NCBI RefSeq assembly: GCF_003369915.1 | Contig: NW_022881603.1 | Span: 32,919,522-32,983,521 of the forward strand | Length of the DNA stretch: 64,000 nt | Direction: 5' to 3' | From: Drosophila miranda | Taxonomy: Eukaryota > Arthropoda > Insecta > Diptera > Drosophilidae | Part shown: positions 35,600 to 48,292 of the stretch, one piece after another | Layout: each line of letters starts with the position of its first letter | Position numbering within the stretch: the stretch's first letter is position 1 | Made by a program: the position numbers and the translations under genes | Notes under the pieces: generated by a model | Databases searched by the model: none | Told to the model about the DNA's origin: nothing | What the model saw: only the letters and a program-made list of their open reading frames with translations

Positions 35600-36749
35600 T
35601 TATTGGTTGATGTCCTTCAGCTTCTCTGCATCTGTCTTGGCGGCCCACAAGCGGCACCCAATTTTTTTATAGTCATCGCTGCACATGACTATCGCCCGCA
35701 AATACTCGGCCGGCACCCCAGTTTCCTCTGATAGTCTTAAAACGGTCACTTTTTTTTCCTTAAAAACGGCAGCAGTTTTTTGCATTGTCTTCGAATTCCT
35801 TGAAACCATACCTCTTATTGCTGTGTAATGTTGGTTCATTACGTGGTTTCCCAAGGTGCTCAGCCTTCCAATCATTTTGCCGCATAGTTTGCACTTGCAG
35901 CCATGCACGGGGGGCGAAGCCTTAGGGGAAATCGGTGTTTTCAAATTGTCCTTTCCACTTTCAGTACTAAGAATGTCTTCAGTAAACATGTCTGGAGAAT
36001 TAAGAAGTTATTATATGTATTTTTTTTAAATTTTACTTATTTACTTACTTAAGTCCGGATCCTCCCGAACCTCCTGCTCCTGCTTCTCCTCCACGTGGTG
36101 CACTGGCTCAGACGAATCATACATTTCATCAGAAATAGTACACTCCATATCATTGACTGTATAATCAGAAATATTGTGAATATTGTCAGAAATGTTGTCA
36201 ATATTCTCCTCAATATCGTGAGTTGTGGCCGACTCCTCCGTATGACCGTGCATATTGTTGTCAATATCCTCAATATCCTGAGTTGTGGCCGACTCCTCCG
36301 TATCACCGTGCATATTGTCAATATCCTCAATATCGTGAGTTGTGGCCGACTCCTCCGTATCACCGTTCATATTGTTGTCAATATCCTCAATATCCTGAGA
36401 TATCATCAGAACAGAAATATTCTGCACCGGAGTAACAGGCTCAGCATACTTCGCGTACGTCGTCTCCCGCTGAATGGAATACATTATTAGAAGAATATAA
36501 TATAAATGTAACTAATTTACTTACCCTTACGTTGATGGTCCAGAAAAAAAAGTACAAATTAATCACTCCTGCTGCACTTATGTCGCAAACTTGGGCTCCA
36601 CCGAACGACAACGTCATGTTGGCAATTTCCTGTGCTTTCGGGCTTTGCACTTTCCGGCCTTGCAGATGGTCCCAGCATATCCCGCATAATACATTAACAA
36701 GGGCACTGTCCACCCCGTCAATTCTTACACCTCCCAAATTAATGTACAT
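35600..36749 (-). CDS. Uncharacterised zinc-finger protein with acidic repeats, copy 1
   Basis: Three exons on the minus strand, 36749-36525, 36469-36049 and 35991-35600, with GTAAGT donors and AG acceptors, give a continuous 345 aa frame. Residues 1-75 (MYINLGGVRIDGVDSALVNV) form a globular, partly hydrophobic domain I cannot name. The middle has three to four acidic repeats of about 20 residues built on DTEESATTHDIEDIDN. The last exon carries a single C2H2/BED-like finger (CKLCGKMIGRLSTLGNHVMN followed by QH) and a Lys-rich tail ending KLKDINQ. It is transcribed away from the plus-strand gene at 37209 across a 459-bp shared promoter region. A DNA-binding role is inferred from the finger only. 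It could be a cellular gene, a domesticated transposon protein, or one gene of an unknown DNA transposon. Confidence 0.65.
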
Positions 36750-37208
36750 CTTTGTCTTATTTTGTGTTCTTTATTTATGTTTTAAATAACGGGGCATGTA
36801 TGGTTTTGGTATTTACTCATCGATAGTATTATAAGAAACACCAATGTACTCGATATGCCAACACACATTTATTCGAATACGACGATCAAGAAGGAAGAAC
36901 GTTTACAGATATTTTGTTGCTATACGATACGGACCGATAAATATCACATAATTCCGCGTCTAGTTTCCTGATTTGAACATGTATAAAAATAAAAATAAAA
37001 TAATTGTAAGGCAACATATATTAACCCTAACCGATCGAGATATTATACTGCAATTAGTTTAATGCGATATTATACTGCGATATGATACTGGGATAGGTTT
37101 TATGCGATATTATACTGCGATAAGTCTGAGGCGAGTTATTCGACGATCGACAAAAATAGAGAAAAGAGTGAAATAAGTTAATAAGAGTAACCCAAGAACC
37201 GCGCCAAG
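36750..37208. promoter_or_regulatory. Bidirectional promoter region of the divergent pair (copy 1)
   Basis: 459 bp between two divergent start codons. It contains short repeats of gcgatattatactgcgat (37060-37115) and no clear TATA box. The same region lies at 58580-59038 in copy 2 with few changes. Confidence 0.5.
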
Positions 37209-38504
37209 ATGGATAAAAAGATAGATTCAGAAATGCATAAATTGTCGTGTTCCGATGAGGACATAAAGGAACTCAATCTGTTCGAGCCGTATCAGGACAT
37301 AGAGGAAGATATGTTCGAGCCGTCGCAATTGTCGTGTTTCGATGAGGACATAAATGAACTCAATCTGTTGGAGCCGTCGCAATTGTCGTGTTTCGATGAA
37401 GACATAAATGAACTCAATCTGCTCGAGCCGTATCAGGACAAAGAGGCAGAGGAACATCTGCCGTGTGGACCGCTGGACCGGCTGGTTAGTACATTGCCTA
37501 TGGATGTTGACGACGACGACACTGAAGGTGAGTAGATTGTGGCAATTACATTGGAGCAGGTGAATCAGACTTTTCTTCCTCCAGGTATCGTCGGTAACGA
37601 TGATCTGGTCAACGATATTGGTCGCCTTCAAGCGAGCAATGAATTGCACAAAGGTACAGGCCCCCGAAAATCTGGTAACGGACGCATTGGAAGACGCATT
37701 AACATGACTGTAAATTTACAGAAACTAAGCGACTCAGAATTTTCCATTTACATGTATGAGTATCACATGCCGTGGTACCAATATGCAAAAAAAGGCCCGG
37801 TACATAAATGGAAAATTCTTGCAGTCGCTGCAATCCCAATTAACGGGAATGAAATTCATTATTTGTACTTCCACATTTGTCTCGTTTCCAAAACATCTGC
37901 ACTAGGCAGGAATGCGGTCAAGGAAGGACTGGATTTAGTATTGAGGGAGGTTGAGAGTGGGGGCTTGTCAAGTCAACTGTTGGCAGTTGGATCCGACCAC
38001 TGCTTGGCAAATTTCATGCCGTGCAAAAGTGTAAGAGGAAAATTCCCCATATTGTGGGATCTGCCCCACCTCAAAAAGGTTATCCTAAAAAATGATATAC
38101 ATGAGGATGTGTTGTTGTCAAATATGTATGTCAAGGAATACAGGAAAGAAAATTACAAGAGTATCTTTGAGGCTACGAAGTCGGTAGACAACTTGCCCGA
38201 CTACCTAATGTCTGATAAAGTTAAAGAAATCATTAAAAATGAAATAATGAACTTATTACGCGCTGTTGAAAAACATTTCGAATTTAGAAACGAACCAATA
38301 TGTTTTAACAACATGAACAGCAATACCTTCGAGGAACGTGGCAAGCATTTATCAACAATTTTTATAAACATAATGAAAGTATCGTTTAAAGAAGATTTCA
38401 ACAGAAACCCAGTATATTATACTACAACTGTAGTGTTCATGGCTCTCCAAATAATGGACCGAAAAATTAAATTATTAAATAAGACGTTAGAAAATATTTT
38501 GTAG
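37209..38504 (+). CDS. Uncharacterised protein with acidic repeats and a transposase-like domain, copy 1
   Basis: Exon 1 (37209-37527) and exon 2 (37585-38504), joined by a GTGAGT donor and a cttcctccag acceptor, give 412 aa. The N-terminal 106 residues are acidic, with a ~20-residue repeat (QLSCFDEDINELNLLEPS). The C-terminal two thirds read like a globular enzyme remnant: WKILAVAAIPINGNEIHYLY, then LLAVGSDHCLANFMP and WDLPHLKKVILKN. The D-x-PHL-x-K pattern weakly recalls P-element/THAP9-type transposases, but I cannot place all catalytic residues. Relative to copy 2, a 31-nt deletion near 37694 brings the two halves into one frame. Ends ENIL at 38504. Confidence 0.6.
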
Positions 38505-38623
38505 TATGTAGTATAATTATATTAATTTTAATAATAATAACAATAATAATAATAATAATTTGTTTTTTATTTTATTTATTTTATGTAGTATGTATTATAC
38601 ATGTACTATACATAATTAATGTA

Positions 38624-38913
38624 TTTTCAGCTGTAGAATGTAGAATATTTTCAGCCTGTACAAGATTTTCAGCTGTAGAATGTAGAATATTTCAGCCTGT
38701 ACAAGATTTTCAGCTGTAGAATGTAGAATATTTTCAGCCTGTACAAGATTTTCAGCTGTAGAATGTAGAATATTTCAGCCTGTACAAGATTTTCAGCTGT
38801 AGAAGCCTGTACAAGATTTTCAGCTGTAGAATGTAGAATATTTTCAGCCTGTACAAGATTTTCAGCTGTAGAATGTAGAATATTTCAGCCTGTACAAGAT
38901 TTTCAGCTGTAGT
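38624..38913. repeat. 42-bp tandem repeat (copy 1)
   Basis: About seven units containing ttttcagctgtagaatgtag and cagcctgtacaaga, some units shortened. It lies downstream of the plus-strand unknown gene and is also present, longer, at 60489-60831. Confidence 0.9.
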
Positions 38914-39351
38914 GTTCAATTTTTGTTTGTTGTTTGATTGATTTTTGAATTGATTGTTGTTGTTTGATTGATTTTGTTGTTCAAAAGGCTTGATCCACCG
39001 GTGACCAGGGACGCAGGATGGCTCTAAGCTATAGTATTTATTGTACGAGTAATAATCAACTAGCACAGCACTAGCATTTAACCCGTATTCAGAGCAGACT
39101 GTAAGTTTAAGTTAGTCTGAAATTGTTTTTATTAACATACGAATAATGAAATTGAACAAAACCCTTAATAATTTGTTGTCAGTAAGTAAGTAGTATATAA
39201 TGGTTATATAGACAGTAAATATTGTATAAACGAATATCTTTACTGTATGTACCATTTTGTACCAGAGTAAATATTTTGTAATTGCAAATGTTAGATTTAT
39301 GCATTCTTGAATTTTCATTTCTTTTTCTTTCCGTTATAATAGTTTTATTAT
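38914..39351. other. Conserved flank between satellite and helentron (copy 1)
   Basis: AT-rich, nearly identical to 60832-61270. Short frames only. It ends ataatagttttattat at the helentron border. Confidence 0.5.
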
Positions 39352-42300
39352 TATACCCGATACTCAAAATGAGTATTGGGGTATATTAGATTTGTGGTAA
39401 AAGTGGATGTGTGTAACGTCCAAAAGGAATCGTTTCCGACCCCATAAAGTATATATATTCTTGATCAGCATCAATAGCCGAGTCGATTGAGCCATGTCTG
39501 TCTGTCCGTCTGTCCGTCCGTCCGTCTGTCCGTCCCCTTCAGCGCCTAGTGCTCAAAGACTATAAGAGCGAGAGCAACGATGTTTTGGATCCGCAGAATC
39601 GTAGAGGATGACTATATGTTCTAGAGTGTAAAATCTCAACCAGATCGTATAATTATTATAGCCAGAATCAAGAAAACAGTTTCATTCTTTCTCGCTCTGT
39701 CTCTCTCTAACACACAGGTTTCATGGTCGGTTTTGCCAATTGCAAAATATGAGTTCAAGGATCTCAGAACCTATAAGAGCCAGAGCAACCAAATTTGGTA
39801 TCCACACTCCTGTGATATCGGACCTTGACCGTTTCGTGTCCAAATTTCGCCACACCCCCTTTCGCCCCGCAAAGGACGAAAATCTGGGGCATCCACAAAT
39901 CTCAGAGACTATTAAGGCTAGAGTAACCAAATTTGGTATCCGCACTTCTGTTAGATCTCACTACAAAACGTATATCTCAAAATTTCGCCCCACCCCCTAT
40001 CAGATTGCTGAATCTGGATCAGATGAGATCATTTTTATAGCCAATAGGAACAAATCAATTTGCAGTGGCTACGCAGCGCCCGACGTCACGCTCAGACTGA
40101 TTTTCTGTCTCTCTCGCACGCACTCTTTGTCGTGTCGTTTAATATTAGCGGCGTCTGCCGGAGGAGAGCCATACTGACTTAGTATCGGGTATAACCGTAG
40201 AGTTGCGGTGTCCGCAGCAACTCACAACGTTCCCCCTCGTTATACCCGATACTCAAAATGAGTATTGGGGTATATTAGATTTGTGGTAAAAGTGGATGTG
40301 TGTAACGTCCACAAGGAATCGTTTCCGACCCCATAAAGTATATATATTCTTGATCAGCATCAATAGCCGAGTCGATTGAGCCCTGTCTGTCTGTCCGTCT
40401 GTCCGTCCGTCCGTCCGTCCCCTTCAGCGCCTAGTGCTCAAAGACTATAAGAGCTAGAGCAACGATGATTTGGATCCAGACTTCTGTGATATGTCACTGC
40501 TACAAAAATATTTCAAAACTTCGCCCCGCCCACTTCCGCCCCCACAAAGGACGAAAATCTGTGGCATCCACATTTTTAAAGATACGATAAAACCAAAAAC
40601 GCAGAATCGGTGAGGATGACCATATCTTCTACAGTGCAAAATCTGAACCAGATCGAATAATGATTATAGCCAGAATCAAGAAAACAATTTCATTCTTTCT
40701 CGCTCTGTCTCTCTCTAACACACAGGTTTCATAGTCGGTTTTGCAAATTGCAAAATATGAGTTCAAGGATCTCAGAACCTATAAGAGCCAGAGCAACCAA
40801 ATTTGGTATCCACACTCCTGTGATATCGGACCTTGACCGTTTCGTGTCCGAATTTCGCCACACCCCCTTCCGCCCCCGCAAAGGACGAGAATCTGGGGCA
40901 TCCACAAATCTCAGAGACTATTAACGCTAGAGTAACCAAATTTGGTATCCGCACTTCTGTTAGATCTCACTATAAAACGTTTATCTCAGAATTTCGCCCC
41001 ACCCCTTCCGCCCCCACAAAGGACGAAAATCTGTTGCATCCACAATATTGCACATTCGAGAAAACTAAAAACGCAGAATCATAGATAATGACCATATCTA
41101 TCAGATTGCTGAATCTGGATCAGATCAGATCATTTTTATAGCCAATAGGAACAAATCAATTTGCAGTGGCTACGCAGCGCCCGACGTCACGCTCAGACTG
41201 ATTTTCTGTCTCTCTCGCACGCACTCTTTGTCGTGTCGTTTAATATTAGCGGCGTCTGCCGGAGGAGAGCCATACTGACTTAGTATCGGGTATAACCGTA
41301 GAGTTGCGGTGTCCGCAGCAACTCACAACGTTCCCCCTCGTTATACCCGATACTCAAAATAAGTATTGGGGTATGTTAGATTTGTGGTAAAAGTGGATGT
41401 GTGTAACGTCCACAAGGAATCGTTTCCGACCCCATAAAGTATATATATTCTTGATCAGCATCAATAGCCGAGTCGATTGAGCCCTGTCTGTCTGTCCGTC
41501 TGTCCGTCTGTCCGTCCGTCCGTCCGTCCCCTTCAGCGCCTAGTGCTCAAAGACTATAAGAGCTAGAGCAACGATGTTTTGTATCCAGACTTCTGTGATA
41601 TGTCACTGCTACAAAAATATTTCAAAACTTCGCCCCGCCCACTTCCGCCCCCACAAAGGACGAAAATCTGTGGCATCCACATTTTTAAAGATACGAGAAA
41701 ACCAAAAACGCAGAATCGGTGAGGATGACCATATCTTCTACAGTGCAAAATCTGAACCAGATCGTATAATTATTATAGCCAGAATCAAGAAAACAATTTC
41801 ATTCTTTCTCGCTCTGTCTCTCTCTAACACACAGGTTTCATGGTCGGGTTTTGTCAATTGCAAAATATGAGTTCAAGGATCTCAGAACCTATAAGAGCCA
41901 GAGCAACCAAATTTGGTATCCACACTCCTGTGGTATCGGACCTTGACCGTTTCGTGTCCAAATTTCGCCACACCCCCTTCCGCCCCGCAAAGGACGAAAA
42001 TCTGGGGCATCCACAAATCTCAGAGACTATTAAGGCTAGAGTAACCAAATTTGGTATCCGCACTTCTGTTAGATCTCACTATAAAACGTATATCTCAGAA
42101 TTTCGCCCCACCCCCTTCCGCCCCCACAAAAGACGAAAATCTGTTGCATCCACAATATTGCACATTCGAGAAAACTAAAAACGCAGAATCATAGATAATG
42201 ACCATATCTATCAGATTGCTGAATCTGGATCAGATCAGATCATTTTTATAGCCAATAGGAACAAATCAATTTTCAGTGGCTACGCAGCGCCCGACGTCAC

Positions 42301-44655
42301 GCTCAGACTGATTTTCTGTCTCTCTCGCACGCACTCTTTGTCGTGTGGTTCAATATTAGCGGCGTCTGCCGGAGGAGAGCCATACTGACTTAGTATCGGG
42401 TATAACCGTAGAGTTGCGGTGTCCGCAGCAACTCACAGCGTTCCCCCTCGTTATACCCGATACTAAAAATGAGTATTGGGGTATATTAGATTTGTGGTAA
42501 AGGTGGATGTGTGTAACGTCCACAAGGAATCGTTTCCGACCCCATAAAGTATATATATTCTTGATCAGCATCAATAGCCGAGTCGATTGAGCCCTGTCTG
42601 TCTGTCCGTCTGTCCGTCCGTCCGTCCGTCCCCTTCAGCGCCTAGTGCTCAAAGACTATAAGAGCTAGAGCAACGATGTTTTGGATCCAGACTTCTGTGA
42701 TATGTCACTGCTACAAAAATATTTCAAAACTTCGCCCCGCCCACTTCCGCCCCCACAAAGGACGAAAATCTGTGGCATCCACATTTTTAAAGATACGATA
42801 AAACCAAAAACGCAGAATCGGTGAGGATGACCATATCTTCTACAGTGCAAAATCTGAACCAGATCGAATAATGATTATAGCCAGAATCAAGAAAACAATT
42901 TCATTCTTTCTCGCTCTGTCTCTCTCTAACACACAGGTTTCATAGTCGGTTTTGCCAATTGCAAAATATGAGTTCAAGGATCTCAGAACCTATAAGAGCC
43001 AGAGCAACCAAATTTGGTATCCACACTCCTGTGATATCGGACCTTGACCGTTTCGTGTCCGAATTTCGCCACACCCCCTTCCGCCCCCGCAAAGGACGAG
43101 AATCTGGGGCATCCACAAATCTCAGAGACTATTAACGCTAGAGTAACCAAATTTGGTATCCGCACTTCTGTTAGATCTCACTATAAAACGTTTATCTCAG
43201 AATTTCGCCCCACCCCCTTCCGCCCCCACAAAGGACGAAAATCTGTTGCATCCACAATATTGCACATTCGAGAAAACTAAAAACGCAGAATCATAGATAA
43301 TGACCATATCTATCAGATTGCTGAATCTGGATCAGATCAGATAATTTTTATAGCCAAAAGCAACAAATCAATTTGCAGTGGCTACGCAGCGCCCGACGTC
43401 ACGCTCAGACTGATTTTCTGTCTCTCTCGCACGCACTCTTTGTCGTGTCGTTTAATATTAGCGGCGTCTGCCGGAGGAGAGCCATACTGACTTAGTATCG
43501 GGTATAACCGTAGAGTTGCGGTGTCCGCAGCAACTCACAACGTTCCCCCTCGTTATACCCGATACTCAAAATAAGTATTGGGGTATATTAGATTTGTGGT
43601 AAAAGTGGATGTGTGTAACGTCCACAAGGAATCGTTTCCGACCCCATAAAGTATATATATTCTTGATCAGCATCAATAGCCGAGTCGATTGAGCCCTGTC
43701 TGTCTGTCCGTCTGTCCGTCCGTCCGTCCGTCCCCTTCAGCGCCTAGTGCTCAAAGACTATAAGAGCTAGAGCAACGATGTTTTGTATCCAGACTTCTGT
43801 GATATGTCACTGCTACAAAAATATTTCAAAACTTCGCCCCGCCCACTTCCGCCCCCACAAAGGACGAAAATCTGTGGCATCCACATTTTTAAAGATACGA
43901 GAAAACCAAAAACGCAGAATCGGTGAGGATGACCATATCTTCTACAGTGCAAAATCTGAACCAGATCGTATAATTATTATAGCCAGAATCAAGAAAACAA
44001 TTTCATTCTTTCTCGCTCTGTCTCTCTCTAACACACAGGTTTCATGGTCGGTTTTTTTCAATTGCAAAATATGAGTTCAAGGATCTCAGAACCTATAAGA
44101 GCCAGAGCAACCAAATTTGGTATCCACACTCCTGTGATATCGGACCTTGACCGTTTCGTGTCCAAATTTCGCCACACCCCCTTCCGCCCCCGCAAAGGAC
44201 GAAAATCTGGGGCATCCACAAATCTCAGAGACTATTAAGGCTAGAGTAACCAAATTTGGTATCCGCACTTCTGTTAGATCTCACTATAAAACGTATATCT
44301 CAGAATTTCGCCCCACCCCCTTCCGCCCCCACAAAAGACGAAAATCTGTTGCATCCACAATATTGCACATTCGAGAAAACTAAAAACGCAGAATCATAGA
44401 TAATGACCATATCTATCAGATTGCTGAATCTGGATCAGATCGGATCATTTTTGTAGCCAAAAGCAAGAAATCAATTTTCAGTGGCTACGCAGCGCCCGAC
44501 GTCACGCTCAGACTGATTTTCTGTCTCTCTCGCACGCACTCTTTGTCGTGTGGTTCAATATTAGCGGCGTCTGCCGGAGGAGAGCCATACTGACTTAGTA
44601 TCGGGTATAACTGTAGAGTTGCGGTGTCCGCAGCAACTCACAACGTTCCACCTCG
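39352..44655 (+). mobile_element. Five-unit helentron tandem array with a dimeric higher-order repeat
   Basis: Units at 39352-40240 (internally deleted), 40241-41341, 41342-42451, 42452-43553 and 43554-44655, all head to tail. The third and fifth share private variants (gttttgtatccag at about 41575 and 43779; gtgtggttcaatatta at 42345 and 44549). The second and fourth share others (aggacgagaatctgg). So 40241-42451 and 42452-44655 are two copies of a 2.2 kb dimer. The same flanks in copy 2 enclose only one unit. Confidence 0.93.
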
Positions 44656-44947
44656 TTTTTTTTTTGCATTTGATATGATTCGGTTCAAAATGTGTGTGTT
44701 GTTTACGCACATATTATGGTTAATGGTTCTTAATCTTGTTCGTTACTCTTTTATTACCCTTTTTGTAAATCTTTTGTTTTATAAATTAATCTTTCGCTAA
44801 GCTGAGGAGCGTAGCGTATCGGATCAAATCAATCAAAAGTTGATGGGTCTAAGGGGCTAGCTAACGAGGCAGTCAATGGCAATGGCAATGGAAATCCAAA
44901 TGGAAATTTATGCAAGCCATGCGGCAAAACTAAAAAAAAAACTAAAC
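44656..44947. repeat. Right end of segmental duplication copy 1
   Basis: tttttttttgcatttgatatg onward matches 62362-62625. Homology ends near 44926, followed by a helentron scrap (aaaacgcagaatcatag, 44948-44966). Confidence 0.88.
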
Positions 44948-44967
44948 TAAAAACGCAGAATCATAGA

Positions 44968-45934
44968 CGAGGGGGAACGTTGTGAGTTGCTGCGGACACC
45001 GCAACTCTACAGTTATACCCGATACTTAGTCAGTATGGCTCTCCTCCGGCAGACGCCTCTACAGAAAATCAGTCTGAGCGTGACGTCGGGCGCTGCGTAG
45101 CCACTGCAAATTGATTTGTTCCTTTTGGCTATAAAAATTATCTGATCTAAACCAGATTCAGCAATCTGATAGATATGGTCGTTATCTATGATTCTGCGTT
45201 TTTAGTTTTCTCGAATGTGCAATATTGTGGATGCAACAGATTTTCGTCCTTTGTGTGGGCGGAAGGGGGTGGGGCGAAATTCTGAGATATACGTTTTATA
45301 GTGAGATCTAACAGAAGTGCGGATACCAAATTTGGTTACTCTAGCCTTAATAGTCTCTGAGATTTGTGGATGCCACAGATTTTCGTCCTTTGCGTGGGCG
45401 GAAGGGGGTGTGGCGAAATTTTGACACAAAACGGTCAAGGTCCGATATCACAGGAGTGTGGATACCAAATTTGGTTGCTCTGGCTCTTATAGGTTCTGAG
45501 ATCCTTAAACTCATATTTTGCAATTGGCAAAACCGACCATGAAACCTGTGTGTTAGAGAGAGACAGAGCGAGAAAGAATGAAATTGTTTTCTTGATTCTG
45601 GCTATAATAATTATACGATCTGGTTCAGATTTTGCACTGTAGAAGATATGGTCATCCTCACCGATTCTGCGTTTTTGGTTTTATCGTTTCTTTAAAAATG
45701 TGGATGCCACAGATTTTCGTTCTTTGTGGGGGCGGAAGTGGGCGGGGCGAAGTTTTGAAGTATTCTTGTAGCAGTGACATATCACAGAAGTCTGGATCCA
45801 AACCATCGTTGCTCTAGCTCCTATAGTCTTTGAGCATTTGGCGCTGAAGGGGACGGACAGACGAACGGACGGACAGACAGACAGGGCTCAATCGACTCGG
45901 CTATTGATGCTGATCAAGAATATATATACTTTAT
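44968..45934 (-). mobile_element. Helentron unit, 5' truncated
   Basis: Starts cgagggggaacg with the terminal hairpin. The 5' end is lost at tatatatactttat, where other sequence begins. A deletion near 45059 removes part of the subterminal region. Confidence 0.88.
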
Positions 45935-47313
45935 ATATATACACTCAAACTGTGACATCATCGCCAGAACGAACGAGAGTTTTTGAAAAACGATTTTCGA
46001 ATGTGGGCCGGCAATGGTCACGATCACTTTTTTGATGCCCTAAAAGGAAACGCCGAAGGTGGCTCGTTTTCTCAAGTGTCTATTGTTTCTTTCAAGAAAA
46101 GAAAATAAATAAGAAATAAACGAAATAATCGTGCCTGACCGTCAGTCGATCCCCTCAGATAGTGTGCAACAGCAGTAAACGGAGTCCAGTTCCATGTTTA
46201 CCCAATCGGGTTCGGGAGTAATCCAAGCCTCGCTTCATTTGCATGGACTTTTGGCGTCGAGTGCTTCCGTCCTTACATACCACATTACACATGTACCGAG
46301 AGCTGAATTTGCATTTCTTATTACCAATTACAATTAAATAATCCATCGATTAGGCGATATGTGGAGAGTCGAGCGACCAGGTCTCAGTTTCCCTCCCTCC
46401 CCATATACGACTACTACCTAAATCGTTGGCTGGGTTCATTCGTTTGCCGATCTGGCTCCGCCCACAAAGCTTTTGTTTATTCGTTTTCTACTTTTAGCGG
46501 GACACAAGGGCGTAGTCCGAAAAGGGGTGCTAAATCAAAGTGATCTTTAATTAATTTTTTTTTGAAAATCTTGCCATTTTCAGGGCTTTTGGAAGTTCCG
46601 GGGAGAATCGTGAAAGTCCCAGTAATGCCGCCTCGTCTGGACTTAATTAAATTATTCGAAATTATCGAAACGTGCGGGGCACTGACTGACATCACCCCCA
46701 ATTCTCCCACTCCACACACACCCCCCTCAAGTCTTTTTTTGTGTGTTGTACGAGTACATGATGTAGGCCAGCCAATTGTTTATGAAGTGCACAGCGAGTA
46801 CGAGTAGTACATATGTATATACCCAATATAGAGCATGTATATGCGATGCATGTGTGTGTATCCACTTTAGTTAAGTTAAGCATGTGTCCATGTGTTTGTG
46901 AGCTGTCCGTATTTCGGTGCCAGCTAAACATTTCTTGTATACAACTATATTTTGTTGCTTTTTATCTGCGGATGCCACTCGGAGGCGGTTCAGCATGAAG
47001 TCATGCTTGGTCTCAGCTCCAGCCGCATCTCCTCACGCATTCATCTTAATTACGAAGTTTTTATGATGACAATTTCGGGGCTGCGTTTCACTACAAGTCA
47101 AGTATATATTTCACTGTAAAAAAACTTCATTTGTAGATCAAGATTGTAGTTTTTTTCTGCCACACCCGAGTACTTTTTTCTTCATACTAGAATTTTTGGT
47201 TATTTCCCTTTGTTTTTCCAGTTTTAATGCCAAGTGTAAACAAAGCGTCTCGGGCCAGACCATCGCCTGTTGTTCATTAAGTGCAGCAAAACGCTGAGAA
47301 TGCATAAAAAAAA
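45935..47313. other. Unassigned interval between helentrons
   Basis: No repeat of it occurs elsewhere in the window. tggtcacgatcact near 46015 resembles the M1BP core-promoter motif, so part may be a displaced promoter. ORFs of 60-81 aa (e.g. 46719-46477 minus, 46562-46807 plus) overlap each other antisense and show no domain. Confidence 0.4.
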
Positions 47314-48292
47314 CGAGGGGGAACGTTGTGAGTTGCTGCGGAGACCGCAACTCTACATTTATACCCGATACAGCAAATTTATTTCTTCCTTTTGGCTACA
47401 AAAATCATCCGATCTGATCCAGATTCAGCAATCTGATAGATATGGTCATTATCTATGATCTTGCGTTTTTAGTTTTCTCGAATCTGCAATATTGTGGATG
47501 CAACAGATTTTCGTTCTTTGTGTGGGCGGAAGGGGGTGGGGCGAAATTCTGAGATATACGTTTTATAGTGAGATCTAACAGAAGTGCGGATACCAAATTT
47601 GGTTACTCTAGCCTTAATAGTCTCTGAGATTTGTCGATGTTACAGATTTTCGTCCTTTGCGGGGGCGGAAGGGGGTGTGGCGAAATTTTGACACAAAACG
47701 GTCAAGGTCCGATATCACAGGAGTGTGGATACAAAATTTGGTTGCTCTAGCTCTTATGGGTTCTGAGATCCTTGAACTCATATTTTGCAATTGGCAAAAC
47801 CGACCACGAAACCTGTGTGTTAGAGAGAGACAGAGCGAGAAAGAATGAAATTGTTTTCTTGATTCTGGCTATAATAACTATACGATCTGGTTCAGAATTG
47901 GCCCTCTAGAAGATATAGTCATTCTCTACGATTCTGCGTTTTTGGTTTTCTCGTATCGTCGAAATTGTGGATGCCACAGATTTTCGCCCTTTGTGGGAGC
48001 GGAAGTAGGCGGGGCAAAGTTTTGAAATTTTCTTGTAGCAGTGAAATATCACAGAAGTCTGAATCCAAAACATCGTTGCTCTCGCTCTTATAGTCTTTGA
48101 GCACTAGGCGCTGAAGGGGACGGACAGACGGACGGACGGACAGACGGACGGACGGTCAGACGGACAGACAGACATGGCTCAATCGACTCGGCTATTGATG
48201 CTTATCAAGAATATATATACTTTATGGGGTCGGAAACGATTCCTTCTGGACGTTACACACATCCACTTTTACCACAAATCTAATATACCCAA
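47314..48292 (-). mobile_element. Helentron unit, near complete
   Basis: Minus-strand unit with a deleted subterminal segment near 47366. Its 5' end (taatatacccaatacc) abuts a plus-strand unit at 48293, giving a head-to-head junction. Confidence 0.88.

Larger units (their letters stand above)
27953..44930 (+). repeat. Segmental duplication, copy 1 (about 17 kb)
   Basis: Colinear with 50101-62625. The order is painless, membrane-protein gene, zinc-finger/transposase-like divergent pair, 42-bp satellite, helentron, conserved flank (44656-44926). The extra length comes from the helentron inserted at 34505-35582 and the expanded array at 39352-44655. Confidence 0.93.

Noticed and set aside
39740..44383. 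Repeated ORFs of 60-145 aa on both strands
   Set aside because: They recur in every helentron unit in both orientations, differ by indels and have no domain; they are by-products of the repeat.
46477..46807. 80-aa ORFs on both strands
   Set aside because: Antisense to each other, no domain, single occurrence.
45935..47313. A new transposon between two helentrons
   Set aside because: No terminal repeats, no target duplication and no second copy in the window.
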